A DNA stretch of 64,000 nucleotides from JAJXWB01 sp964634325 (lineage in GTDB: Bacteria; Pseudomonadota; Alphaproteobacteria; Rhizobiales; Beijerinckiaceae): contig CAZWJF010000003.1 in assembly GCA_964634325.1 (NCBI GenBank), positions 163,029 through 227,028 on the forward strand, given 5' to 3'. Under the pieces are notes generated by a model that saw only the letters and a list, made by a program, of their open reading frames with translations, was not told the DNA's origin and did no database searches. Shown here one piece after another: positions 34,493 to 43,253 of the stretch. The position numbers and the translations under genes are program-made. Numbering within the stretch: position 1 is the stretch's first letter; every line of letters starts with the position of its first letter.

Positions 34493-35737
34493 CTACGCCG
34501 CAGCCGTCGCGTAGCGTCCGTTCGTGCGGAGTACGCTCCAGACATTGAAGCCGAGATAGACGACGTACGTGAAAGCGTAGCATGCGCCCGCGAGCACGAG
34601 CGAGGCGCCGCCAGTCGCTGTCAGAAGGGCTGCGAACAGGGGTAGCGACAGCCATTCGCCGACCGCGATGGCGTGCACGCGTTCCGTGGCGTAGAGGCCG
34701 TGCAGCGGAACCCAGGACGCGAGCCGCAGGGCGTCGCCGGTCAGAAACAGCGCGCTGGCGGCCGCCGGCATCAGAAAGTTGCTCGAATAGAGCAGCGGCA
34801 TGATCGCGCTCTGGCCGGCCCAGAGCCCGGCGAGCGTGAGCGCGCCGGGAATGCACAGCATGCGCCACGTGCGTGCGAGTTCGTCGCGAAATTCCCTTTG
34901 CGAGGTCGCGGCGGCCATGCGCGGCAGGAACACGAGCACGAGCAATCCGCCGGCGAGACCGGTCACCCATTCGCTTGCCCGCCAAAGGGCCTGCAACTGG
35001 GAGACTTCCTCCCATGACAGACCGTGGGCGAGTTCGGCGCGGCTCCACAGAACCGAGGCCGGGCTCAATATGCCGATGGAGAGGCCGGCCGGTATGTAGC
35101 GTCGCAGAGGCGACGTTCGCCAGGTAGAGGCGCCCGAACCGCGCATACGCCGCAATAACGGCCAGACGAGCGCGAGCGCGAGCGCCGCCTGCGTGGCGAG
35201 TTGAACGAACAGGAGACGTTCGAGGTCGACGCCGCCGAGGAGGCCAGCGGCGCAGATCGTCGTCGGCGCGGCCGCGACGATGACCAGAGCGAGCATCTTT
35301 CCGCGCTCGCGCCGGCCCTGCCAGAGCAGGTAGAACAGGCCCGTCGCCGTCGACATCAGCCCGCCGGCGACCGCAAGCGCGCCGACGGCGCCGGCCGGCG
35401 CGATCTCGCGGCCGAAGGCGGCGTTGAGCCACGGAGTCGCGATCAGGAGCGCAGCGGCCGCTGCAGCCGAGGTCAGCGCGCCCCAGATCAGCGCATCGCG
35501 CATCAGGCCGGTCTGGTCGGCGTCACGCCGCGCGGCGAAGACGGTCAGCCCTTGCCCGACGCCCGCCAGAGTGACCGCGGCGGTCAGGTCATAAAGAGAT
35601 TGCGCCTGCGCCCAATGCGCGACCAGCGTCCAGTCCGGCGAAATCGCCAGCAGCTTGTCGAAGATCGCGCGCAGCGCCAGCGTCGTCAGGACGAGCGCCA
35701 GCGGGGCGAGGGAGACGCGGGAGATCGCGCGAAACAT
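34493..35737 (-). CDS. Polysaccharide flippase-like membrane protein (MATE/Wzx-like)
   Basis: Integral membrane protein of 414 residues with about 10-12 hydrophobic segments and little else, resembling the O-antigen/polysaccharide flippase (Wzx, MurJ-like) superfamily. Segments such as LAGVGQGLTVFAARR and the paired-repeat layout fit the fold. The ATG at 35737 is preferred over a TTG at 35752. No glycosyltransferases adjoin it, so the lipid-linked substrate is unknown. It ends 6 bases from the convergent recG stop. Confidence 0.7.
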   Translation of the reverse strand: MFRAISRVSLAPLALVLTTLALRAIFDKLLAISPDWTLVAHWAQAQSLYDLTAAVTLAGVGQGLTVFAARRDADQTGLMRDALIWGALTSAAAAAALLIATPWLNAAFGREIAPAGAVGALAVAGGLMSTATGLFYLLWQGRRERGKMLALVIVAAAPTTICAAGLLGGVDLERLLFVQLATQAALALALVWPLLRRMRGSGASTWRTSPLRRYIPAGLSIGILSPASVLWSRAELAHGLSWEEVSQLQALWRASEWVTGLAGGLLVLVFLPRMAAATSQREFRDELARTWRMLCIPGALTLAGLWAGQSAIMPLLYSSNFLMPAAASALFLTGDALRLASWVPLHGLYATERVHAIAVGEWLSLPLFAALLTATGGASLVLAGACYAFTYVVYLGFNVWSVLRTNGRYATAAA

Positions 35738-35805
35738 AAAGCAGCGCCGCAAGGTTGAGCGGCGCCATTACACCCGCCGAGCGTCGAGATTTCGTTACCG
35801 GCGCC

Positions 35806-37152
35806 TCACGTCGCCTCGAACCACGCGGCGAGCCCCGCCGCCTCGTGGTCGGCCACGTCGCAACGGATCGCCCATTTGCCTGGCGCGTCGGCGAGCAGCG
35901 CGACATGCTTGCGCGCGCCTTTGGCGACGATCACGGAATTGCGCCAATACGGCTCCCAGCCGTCGTCGAGATCGTGCAGGAGCCGCATGCAGAACCCGTG
36001 GACGTGCATGGAGATCGCCACATCTGATTTGTTGGCGAACCCCAGAGAGATGGGGGCGCCGCGCTTGACCGAGAACAGGGGCTTGCCGGCGTAGCCCTGC
36101 TCGGCGCCGTTGATGGTCCAGCGTGCGCCCGGCGCCTTCGGCGGTTCGATGACGAGTTCCATCTTCCTCGCCTCGCCCAGCCGGATTTCCGGCGGCAGGC
36201 GCGTGTTGATCGGCAATGTCGTGAAGGCCGGCCTCGGCTTGGCCTTTTCGCCTGTCGCCTTGAGCGTGAACAGGGGCAGCGGCGGCTTGTCCTGTCCGGC
36301 CCAAAGGCCGACCTTCAATTCCGCGCCGTCCTGCTCCGGCAGATCGTAGATGAATTCGAAGCGCGCGCCGGGCGCGATGGGCGCCATGTTGCGCACGAGC
36401 TGGAACGGATCGCAGGCCTGCCCGTCGATGGCGATGCAGCGCGGCGCGCCGCCTTCGAACGTCGCAATGGCGATGCGCGCGGCGCAGGCGTTGACGAGGC
36501 GTAGCCGAACCCGGCCGCCGGGGGGCGCGCTCTCCACGAGCGGCGCGCTCGTCAGGTTTGCGGTGAGCATCGGCCCGACGCGTCCCGCGCCCGGTTCTCC
36601 GAAGGGCGAAGCGAGCTGGCCTTTGTCGTCGAGCCTCCAGTCCTGCATCACGATCAGCAGGTCTCGATCGACCGCCGGAGGTTCGGGCTCGTCGACGATC
36701 AGCACGCCGGCGAGGCCGCGCGCAATCTGCTCGACGTTGTGCGCGGGAATCGAGGGTTTGTAGAGCAGGACGCCGGCGTCGGCGGCCGTGAATCGATAGT
36801 CGAACGACTGGCCGGGCGCGACGGGCTTCTGCGTCAGACTGGCGACGCCGTCGACCGCATTCTGACCGAGCAGTCCCTGCCAGTGCAGGCTGGTCGGTTG
36901 ATCGAGTCTGTTGACGAGGCGGACCTTGACCTCTTCGCCTTGCTTGACGCGCAGGACGGGCCCCGGAACGACGCCGTCGTAGCCGAAGCCGGCGGTCTCG
37001 ACGCCGGGCCGAATCTTCAGACCGGCCTTGCGCGCTTCGAGAACGCGGAAGCCGTCGGATTGCGCGGTCTGCTGCGCGCGCGCAGGCAAGGCGACGAGGC
37101 TCGCGGCGAGCGAGCCGAGGACCGTGCGCCGCGAGGGCGCGATCTGTCTCAC
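35806..37152 (-). CDS. Tat-exported multicopper-oxidase-like protein lacking most copper ligands
   Basis: Periplasmic cupredoxin-repeat protein of 448 residues. The GTG at 37152 overlaps the peptidase stop as GTGA and starts a Tat signal (SRRTVLGSLAASLVALPA, cut after ARA). Sequence follows the multicopper oxidase plan, but the copper sites are degraded. The usual HWHG is LHWQG, the second HxH region reads VLLYKPS, the HxxHxH block reads ISMHVHGF without its first His, and the HCHxxxH block reads RCDVADHEA. One Cys and a few His remain. A full type 1 / trinuclear centre seems impossible. Such loss is known in FtsP/SufI, a cell-division scaffold, which is one possible analogue. Confidence 0.82.
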   Translation of the reverse strand: MRQIAPSRRTVLGSLAASLVALPARAQQTAQSDGFRVLEARKAGLKIRPGVETAGFGYDGVVPGPVLRVKQGEEVKVRLVNRLDQPTSLHWQGLLGQNAVDGVASLTQKPVAPGQSFDYRFTAADAGVLLYKPSIPAHNVEQIARGLAGVLIVDEPEPPAVDRDLLIVMQDWRLDDKGQLASPFGEPGAGRVGPMLTANLTSAPLVESAPPGGRVRLRLVNACAARIAIATFEGGAPRCIAIDGQACDPFQLVRNMAPIAPGARFEFIYDLPEQDGAELKVGLWAGQDKPPLPLFTLKATGEKAKPRPAFTTLPINTRLPPEIRLGEARKMELVIEPPKAPGARWTINGAEQGYAGKPLFSVKRGAPISLGFANKSDVAISMHVHGFCMRLLHDLDDGWEPYWRNSVIVAKGARKHVALLADAPGKWAIRCDVADHEAAGLAAWFEAT

Positions 37153-39200
37153 GCGAAGCCCTGCGCCTTCAGGAGCGCGCGCGTATCGGGATCGCGCCCG
37201 CGGAAGGCTCGATAGGCCTCTTCCGGCGCCGCGCTGTTGCCTGCCGCGTAGACGTGATCCTTCAGCCGTCGCGCGGCGTCTCGATCGAACACGTCGCCGG
37301 CTTCCTCGAAGGCCGCAAACCCGTCCTTGTCGAGCACGGCCGACCACAGATAGGAGTAATAGCCCGCCGAATAGCCCGACCCTGCGAACACATGCGCGAA
37401 ATGCGGCGTGCGGTGGCGCATGACGATCTCTTTGGGCATGCCGATTTTTTCGAGCGCATCGCGCTCGAAGGCGACGATGTCGAAATGCTCTGGCGGCGTC
37501 ATCATGTGAAGGTCGAGATCGACAATCGCGGACGAGCAATATTCCACTTGTCCCCAGCCGACGTTGAACTTCTCGGATGCGCGGATGCGTTCGACCAGCG
37601 CGGCGGGAATCGGCGCGCCCGTCTCCGCGTGGCGCGCGAAACGCGCGAGCGTTTCGGGCCGCAGCAGCCAATGCTCGTAGAGCTGGGAGGGGAACTCCAC
37701 GAAGTCGCGCGGAACGTTGGTGCCGGCGATCGAAGGATATGTCACGTCCGTCAGCATGCCGTGCAGCGCGTGGCCGAATTCATGGAACAGCGTCTTGGCG
37801 TCGGTCAGCGTAATCAGCGTCGGCCGCCCCTCGGCGCCCTTTGAGCAGTTCAGCACATTGACGACGATCGGCCGCACGTTCTTGCCGTCGATTTTCGATT
37901 GTGTGCGAAAACCCGACATCCAAGCGCCGCCGCGCTTCGTCGGCCGCGCGAAATAGTCGCCGATGAACAGCGCGACGTGCTCGCCGTTCTCATTCGTCAC
38001 GTCGAAGGCGCGCGCTTCCGGATTGTAGAGGGAAAGGTCGTTTCTCTCGGTGAAGGTCAGGCCGAACAATCGGTGCGCGACGTCGAAGGCCGCGCCGATC
38101 ACAGCCTCGAGGTCGAGATAGGGACGTATCTCGTTTTCGTCGATGTCGTGTAGCGCCTTGCGCAGCTTCTCGGCGTAATACCGCCAGTCGTGCGCGGCGA
38201 TCTCGAAATTGCCGCCTTCGGCGGCGACGATCTTCTGCAACTCGCCGCGATCGCGCGCCGCCGCGGCCTTGGCCGGCGTCCAGACTTTTTCGAGCAGCGC
38301 GCGAACGTTCTCCGGCGTCTTCGCCATCTGGTCGGCGAGCTTGTAATGCGCGTAGCTCGGATAGCCGAGCAGCCGCGCGCTTTCGTCGCGCAGACTCAGC
38401 GTCTCGGCGGCGATCGGGCGATTGTCGTTCGGCCCGTCGTTCTCGCCGCGCCGGATCCAGGCGGCGAAGGCCTTTTCGCGCAGATCGCGCCGCGCCGAAT
38501 AGGTCAGGAAAGGCTCGACGCTGGAGCGCGAAAGCGTAACGGCGACCTTGCCCGGATGCCCCCGGTCGGCCGCCGTGCGGGCGGCGGCTTCGCGCAAGGT
38601 CGGCGGCAGGCCGTCGAGGTCGCCTTCCTCAAGGACCATGATCCAGCTCGATTCGTCGGCCAGCACGTTCTGGGAGAATTGCGCCCCGAGCGTCGCCAGA
38701 CGACTGGCGATTTCCGCGTAGCGCTTCTTCTGCTCCGGCGGCAGCAGGACGCCCGAGCGGACGATACTGTCGTAGGTCAGCTCGAGGAGGCGTTTCTGCT
38801 CGGCCGTCAGGGCGAGGCGGTCGCGCTCCTTCCAGACCGCTTCGACGCGCCGGAACAGCGGCTCGTTGAGGCCGATCGCCGAATAATGATCAGCCAGCTT
38901 CGGGGCGAGGTCGCGTTCGATGGCCTGCAATTCCGGCGTGGATTCGGTGCCGGTCAGGTTCCAGAAGACCCCGCCGACCCGGTTCATAGCCGCGCCTGCG
39001 CGTTCGAGCGCGGCGACCGTATTGTCGAACGTCGCGGGAGCCGGATCGCCTGCGATCGCCGCGATTTCCGCATTGTGCTCGGCCATGGCCCGTTCGTAGG
39101 CGGGGACGAGATCGTCCGTGCGGATGCGCTCGAAAGGCGGCAGTTCGAAGGGGCCGGTCCAGGGTTCGAAAAACGGGTTCTGGCGGGTCGGGGCGTTCAT
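37149..39200 (-). CDS. M3 family zinc metallopeptidase (oligopeptidase A / Dcp type)
   Basis: Cytoplasmic thimet-type oligopeptidase of 683 residues, usual length for PrlC/Dcp. The zinc motif HEFGHALHGML lies near residue 470, with the third ligand Glu and the segment VEFPSQLYEHWLL following. The substrate-binding loop GSGYSAGYYSYLWSAVLD is present near residue 640. No signal peptide, so cytosolic peptide turnover is expected. Its stop overlaps the GTG of the multicopper-oxidase-like gene by 4 bases, which means the two are translated from one message. Confidence 0.94.
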   Translation of the reverse strand: MNAPTRQNPFFEPWTGPFELPPFERIRTDDLVPAYERAMAEHNAEIAAIAGDPAPATFDNTVAALERAGAAMNRVGGVFWNLTGTESTPELQAIERDLAPKLADHYSAIGLNEPLFRRVEAVWKERDRLALTAEQKRLLELTYDSIVRSGVLLPPEQKKRYAEIASRLATLGAQFSQNVLADESSWIMVLEEGDLDGLPPTLREAAARTAADRGHPGKVAVTLSRSSVEPFLTYSARRDLREKAFAAWIRRGENDGPNDNRPIAAETLSLRDESARLLGYPSYAHYKLADQMAKTPENVRALLEKVWTPAKAAAARDRGELQKIVAAEGGNFEIAAHDWRYYAEKLRKALHDIDENEIRPYLDLEAVIGAAFDVAHRLFGLTFTERNDLSLYNPEARAFDVTNENGEHVALFIGDYFARPTKRGGAWMSGFRTQSKIDGKNVRPIVVNVLNCSKGAEGRPTLITLTDAKTLFHEFGHALHGMLTDVTYPSIAGTNVPRDFVEFPSQLYEHWLLRPETLARFARHAETGAPIPAALVERIRASEKFNVGWGQVEYCSSAIVDLDLHMMTPPEHFDIVAFERDALEKIGMPKEIVMRHRTPHFAHVFAGSGYSAGYYSYLWSAVLDKDGFAAFEEAGDVFDRDAARRLKDHVYAAGNSAAPEEAYRAFRGRDPDTRALLKAQGFA

Positions 39201-39374
39201 GGGCGGGCGGTCTTTCGGCAGGTCGTGATCGAATCCAGAGGTCAGATATAGGCGAGGTGGGCGCGGTTGGCATTTTTTTGCTGCATCGGCTGGCGGGCGT
39301 TGCTATAGAGCCGCACCCGATGCGGCGGGGCGACCGGCACGCGGGCGCGTTTGCGCGTCTGAGGGCTGTAGAAC

Positions 39375-39459
39375 GCGGGCGTGGCGGAACTGGTAGACGC
39401 AGTGGATTTAGGTTCCACCGCTGAAAGGCATGGGGGTTCGAGTCCCTCCGCCCGCACCA
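39375..39459 (+). tRNA. tRNA-Leu (anticodon UAG)
   Basis: 85 bases including an encoded CCA. Acceptor GCGGGCG (39375-39381) pairs with CGCCCGC (39449-39455). Anticodon stem GTGGA/TCCAC encloses loop TTTAGGT with anticodon TAG at 39409-39411. The long variable arm is the class II type expected of tRNA-Leu, and the T-loop is GGTTCGAGTCC. It lies 64 bases before tig and may share its transcript. The rest of the 323-base gap (39201-39523) shows nothing clear beyond a run of T at 39274-39280. Confidence 0.96.
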
Positions 39460-39523
39460 GTCTTTTGGCGCGCAGGCGGTTCGACCGAACCCCGCACAAG
39501 AGATTCGAGAAGGTTGCATAGCG

Positions 39524-40891
39524 ATGCAGGTGACGGAGACGAGCGCGCAGGGACTCAAGCGCGAATACAAGGTGGTGATGCCTGCGGCCGACCTCGCCGC
39601 GAAGCTGGAGAGCCAGCTCGAGGAGATGAAGGCCAAGGTCCGCATCAACGGCTTTCGTCCGGGCAAGGTGCCGACGGCTCACATTCGCCGCCTGTACGGC
39701 AAGTCGATCATGGGCGACGTTGTCCAGGAGGCCGTGAACGAGGCGAACCGCAAGATCGTCGAAGACAACAATCTGCGGCTGGCGGGCGAGCCCAAGCTCG
39801 ACATCGTCGGCGGTCAGGCCGAGATGGAGCAGGTGCTCGAGGCCAAGGGCGACCTCGCCTTCACGGTGGCGCTCGAGACGTTGCCGACCTTCGAGGTGGG
39901 CTCGTTCGAGGACGTCGCTGTCGAGCGTCTCGTCGTGGACGTGCCGGAGAGCGACGTCGACGAGGCCGTCGCCCGCATGGCCAACCAGCAGCGCGCCTTT
40001 AACGACAAGGACGGCGACGCGCCCGTCGCCGAGAAGGGCGACAAGGTCACGCTCGACTTCGTCGGCAAGATCGACGGCGAACCCTTCGAGGGCGGCGCTG
40101 GCGAGGGCATCGACCTCATTCTCGGCTCCGGCAGCTTCATTCCGGGCTTCGAAGAGCAGATCGAAGGCATGAAGAAGGGCGAGGCCCGAACGATTTCCGT
40201 GGCGTTCCCGGAGAATTACGCGGCTGCCGCGCTGGCCGGAAAGCCCGCGACATTCGACGTGACGGTCACAAACGTCGCCGCGCCCGGCGAACTCGCGATC
40301 GACGACGAATTCGCCAAGAAGTTCGGCTTCGACACGATGGACGCCTTCCGCGCCGCCATTCGCCAGAACATCGAGGCGGACATGGCCCGCGGCGCGCGCG
40401 TGCACACCAAGCGCGCGCTGCTCGACGCGCTCGACGGCCGCTATTCCTTCGACCTGCCGGAAGGCCTGGTCGAGACCGAATTCGACGGCATCTGGCGCTC
40501 GGTGGTCAACGAGCAGACCACCGCGGGCAAGACCTTCGAGAGCGAAGGCACGACCGAAGAGCAGGCCCGCGCGGAATATCGCAAGATCGCCGAACGACGC
40601 GTCCGCCTCGGCCTGGTGCTGGCGGAAGTCGGCGAGAAGGCGGCGGTCAAGATCGAGGACGAGGAAGTGACTCGCGCCCTCATCGAGCGCATCCGCGCCT
40701 TCCCCGGACAGGAGCAGGCTTTGTGGGACTACTACCGCAAGAACCCGCAAGCGATGGGCGAGATCCGCGCCCCGCTGTTCGAAGAGAAGGTGATCGATCA
40801 CATTCTTGGGCAGGCCAAGGTCACCGACAAGCACGTGACCAAGGAAGAATTGCTCAAGATGGATGCGGAAGGCGACGACAAGGCGGCGTGA
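39524..40891 (+). CDS. tig: Trigger factor (ribosome-associated chaperone/prolyl isomerase)
   Basis: First chaperone to meet nascent chains at the ribosome exit. It has 455 residues. The N-terminal ribosome-binding domain contains the signature loop GFRPGKVP near residues 44-51. The FKBP-like peptidyl-prolyl isomerase domain spans about 160-245 (GDKVTLDFVGKIDGEPFEGG, IPGFEEQIEGMKKGE). The helical C-terminal domain follows. Gene order tig-clpP-clpX-lon is the classic proteostasis cluster. A strong terminator separates it from clpP. Confidence 0.97.
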   Translation: MQVTETSAQGLKREYKVVMPAADLAAKLESQLEEMKAKVRINGFRPGKVPTAHIRRLYGKSIMGDVVQEAVNEANRKIVEDNNLRLAGEPKLDIVGGQAEMEQVLEAKGDLAFTVALETLPTFEVGSFEDVAVERLVVDVPESDVDEAVARMANQQRAFNDKDGDAPVAEKGDKVTLDFVGKIDGEPFEGGAGEGIDLILGSGSFIPGFEEQIEGMKKGEARTISVAFPENYAAAALAGKPATFDVTVTNVAAPGELAIDDEFAKKFGFDTMDAFRAAIRQNIEADMARGARVHTKRALLDALDGRYSFDLPEGLVETEFDGIWRSVVNEQTTAGKTFESEGTTEEQARAEYRKIAERRVRLGLVLAEVGEKAAVKIEDEEVTRALIERIRAFPGQEQALWDYYRKNPQAMGEIRAPLFEEKVIDHILGQAKVTDKHVTKEELLKMDAEGDDKAA

Positions 40892-40917
40892 TTCGCTAAT
40901 ATCGTCAATGAGTTGTC

Positions 40918-40941
40918 GGGGCGGCTGCGGCCGCCCCTTTT
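40918..40941 (+). terminator. Rho-independent terminator after tig
   Basis: Stem GGGGCGGC (40918-40925) with GCCGCCCC (40930-40937), 4-base loop, then TTTT; 26 bases after the stop. Confidence 0.88.
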
Positions 40942-41031
40942 CGTTAACCCTCAAGGCGCCTATCTAGGTCGGCGAGCGTCGGATCGCGTGCTATCCTGCG
41001 ACGAATCGACGAATTCTTGGCAGAGGCAGCG

Positions 41032-41676
41032 ATGCGCGACCCGATCGAAGTCTACAATCAATACCTTATCCCGCAGGTCATCGAGAATACGAGCCGGGGC
41101 GAGCGGGGCTTCGACATTTATTCGCGCCTGCTTCGCGAGCGGATCATCTTTCTGACCGGCCCGGTCGAAGACCACATGGCCTCGGTCATCATCGCCCAGT
41201 TGCTCTTCCTCGAGTCGGAAAATCCGAAGAAGGAAGTCGCCATGTACATCAATTCGCCGGGCGGCGTGGTGACTGCGGGCATGGCGATCTACGACACGAT
41301 GCAGTTCATTCGGCCCAAGGTTTCGACGCTCTGCGTCGGCCAGGCGGCCTCGATGGGCTCGTTGTTGCTGTGCGCTGGCGACCCCGGCATGCGCTTCGCT
41401 CTGCCGAATTCCCGCATCATGGTTCACCAGCCTTCCGGCGGTTTCCAGGGGCAGGCGTCCGATATTCTTCGGCACGCCGAAGACATCATGAAGATCAAGA
41501 AGCGCCTCAACGAAGTCTACGTCAAGCATACTGGCCGCGACTACGATACGATTGAGCGCACGCTGGATCGCGACCACTTCATGTCGGCTGATGAAGCCAA
41601 GGAGTTCGGCATCGTCGATCAGGTATACTCCAAGCGTCCGGAAGACGCGCCGGCGACACCGGCCGCCGCGGGTTGA
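41032..41676 (+). CDS. clpP: ATP-dependent Clp protease proteolytic subunit ClpP
   Basis: Serine peptidase forming the tetradecameric chamber that works with ClpX or ClpA. It has 214 residues from the ATG at 41032, which has GAGG upstream and matches the usual MRDPIE start; a TTG at 41017 is less likely. Catalytic triad visible: Ser in GQAASMGSLL, His in MVHQPSGG and Asp in ERTLDRDHFM. YINSPGGVVTAG forms the oxyanion strand. It lies 250 bases upstream of clpX, a gap with no evident terminator. Confidence 0.97.
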   Translation: MRDPIEVYNQYLIPQVIENTSRGERGFDIYSRLLRERIIFLTGPVEDHMASVIIAQLLFLESENPKKEVAMYINSPGGVVTAGMAIYDTMQFIRPKVSTLCVGQAASMGSLLLCAGDPGMRFALPNSRIMVHQPSGGFQGQASDILRHAEDIMKIKKRLNEVYVKHTGRDYDTIERTLDRDHFMSADEAKEFGIVDQVYSKRPEDAPATPAAAG

Positions 41677-41926
41677 CCGCGCGAGGATTGTTGCCGATTT
41701 GCGACGCTCTGGTTTTGGCCGCAAAGCAGGCCGCGCTGGCGCTTGATCCCCCGACGGCGCCATGTTTGCATTGGCGACTGTCAGGGACGACACGCGGGGA
41801 GGGCGGCCGGATCGCGCGAGGCGACCCGAGGGAAACGGCGACGGCTCCACCTTTTGTTAGGCCGTCGGCGATATCGATGGAAGTTGCGACCGATTCGCCC
41901 GCGCGCGTCGGCCCGAGGAGAGAACA

Positions 41927-43192
41927 ATGAGCAAGGTCGGCGGTAGCGACTCCAAGAACACGCTCTACTGCTCGTTCTGCGGCAAGAGCCAGCACGAGGT
42001 TCGCAAGCTGATCGCCGGTCCGACGGTCTTCATCTGCGATGAATGCGTCGAGCTGTGCATGGACATCATCCGCGAGGAGAACAAGTCCTCGCTGGTCAAG
42101 ACCCGCGACGGCATCCCGACGCCGAAGGAAATCTGCAAGGTTCTGGACGACTACGTCATCGGGCAGTTCCAGGCCAAGCGGGTGCTCTCCGTGGCGGTCC
42201 ACAACCACTACAAGCGGTTGAACCACGCCACCAAGCACAACGACGTCGAACTCGCGAAGTCCAACATCCTGCTGATCGGCCCGACCGGCTCCGGCAAGAC
42301 GCTGCTCGCCCAGACGCTGGCGCGCATCCTCGACGTGCCCTTCACGATGGCCGACGCCACGACGCTGACCGAGGCGGGCTACGTCGGCGAGGACGTCGAA
42401 AACATCATCCTCAAGCTGCTGCAGGCCTCCGACTACAATGTCGAGCGCGCGCAGCGCGGGATCGTCTACATCGACGAAATCGACAAGATTTCGCGCAAGT
42501 CCGACAACCCCTCGATCACCCGCGACGTGTCGGGCGAGGGCGTGCAGCAGGCCCTGCTCAAGATCATGGAAGGCACGGTGGCTTCCGTGCCGCCGCAGGG
42601 CGGCCGCAAGCATCCGCAGCAGGAATTCCTGCAGGTCGACACGACGAACATCCTGTTCATCTGCGGCGGCGCCTTCGCAGGTCTCGAGAAGATCATTTCG
42701 GGCCGCGGCAAGGGCACGTCCATCGGCTTCGCGGCCGAGGTGAAGGGCCCCGACGAGCGGCGCACGGGCGAAGTCTTCCGCAAGGTCGAGCCCGAGGATC
42801 TGCTCAAGTTCGGCCTGATCCCGGAGTTCGTCGGGCGCCTGCCGGTCATCGCGACGCTCGAGGACCTCGACGAGGACGCGCTGAAGAAGATTCTGACCGA
42901 GCCGAAGAACGCGCTGGTCAAGCAGTATCAGCGGCTGTTCGAGATGGAGAACACCGAGCTGACGTTCCAGGACGACGCGCTCAACGTCATCGCCCGCAAG
43001 GCGATCGAGCGCCGCACCGGCGCGCGCGGTCTGCGTTCGATCATGGAGGGCATCTTGCTCGACACCATGTTCGATCTGCCCGGCCTCGAAGGCGTCGAGC
43101 AGGTGGTGATCGGCCCCGAGGTCGTCGAAGGCAAGGCGCGGCCGCTCTACATCTACGCCGAGCGCGACAAATCGGCGGGCGCGACGGCGTAA
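41927..43192 (+). CDS. clpX: ATP-dependent Clp protease ATP-binding subunit ClpX
   Basis: AAA+ unfoldase that feeds substrates to ClpP. It has 421 residues. The N-terminal C4 zinc domain is CSFCGKSQ with CDECVELC (residues about 15-42). Walker A GPTGSGKT lies near 119, Walker B YIDEIDKI, with the sensor region in TARRTGARGLRS-like RRTGARGLRSIMEG. The ClpP-contacting IGF loop appears as GTSIGF near 265. In alphaproteobacteria ClpXP also degrades cell-cycle regulators such as CtrA. No RpoH promoter matching the one at lon was found in the 250-base upstream gap. Confidence 0.98.
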   Translation: MSKVGGSDSKNTLYCSFCGKSQHEVRKLIAGPTVFICDECVELCMDIIREENKSSLVKTRDGIPTPKEICKVLDDYVIGQFQAKRVLSVAVHNHYKRLNHATKHNDVELAKSNILLIGPTGSGKTLLAQTLARILDVPFTMADATTLTEAGYVGEDVENIILKLLQASDYNVERAQRGIVYIDEIDKISRKSDNPSITRDVSGEGVQQALLKIMEGTVASVPPQGGRKHPQQEFLQVDTTNILFICGGAFAGLEKIISGRGKGTSIGFAAEVKGPDERRTGEVFRKVEPEDLLKFGLIPEFVGRLPVIATLEDLDEDALKKILTEPKNALVKQYQRLFEMENTELTFQDDALNVIARKAIERRTGARGLRSIMEGILLDTMFDLPGLEGVEQVVIGPEVVEGKARPLYIYAERDKSAGATA

Positions 43193-43218
43193 TCGCCGCG
43201 CTTTCCTTCAAGTTCGAA

Positions 43219-43243
43219 GGGCCGCCGCTGAGGCGGCCCTTTT
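43219..43243 (+). terminator. Rho-independent terminator after clpX
   Basis: Stem GGGCCGCC (43219-43226) with GGCGGCCC (43232-43239), 5-base loop, then TTTT. It ends 11 bases before the stop of the convergent membrane-protein gene and may serve both strands weakly. Confidence 0.88.
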
Positions 43244-43253
43244 CATTTCGGCT

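Noticed and set aside
37153..37671. N-terminal extension of the multicopper-oxidase-like protein
   Set aside because: The extra codons lie inside the M3 peptidase gene and are Arg-rich; the GTG at 37152 begins a Tat signal and overlaps the peptidase stop.
41738..41772. RpoH-like promoter before clpX (CTTGAT ... GCCATGTTT)
   Set aside because: The spacing between the two elements is about 5 bases too short for the heat-shock consensus.
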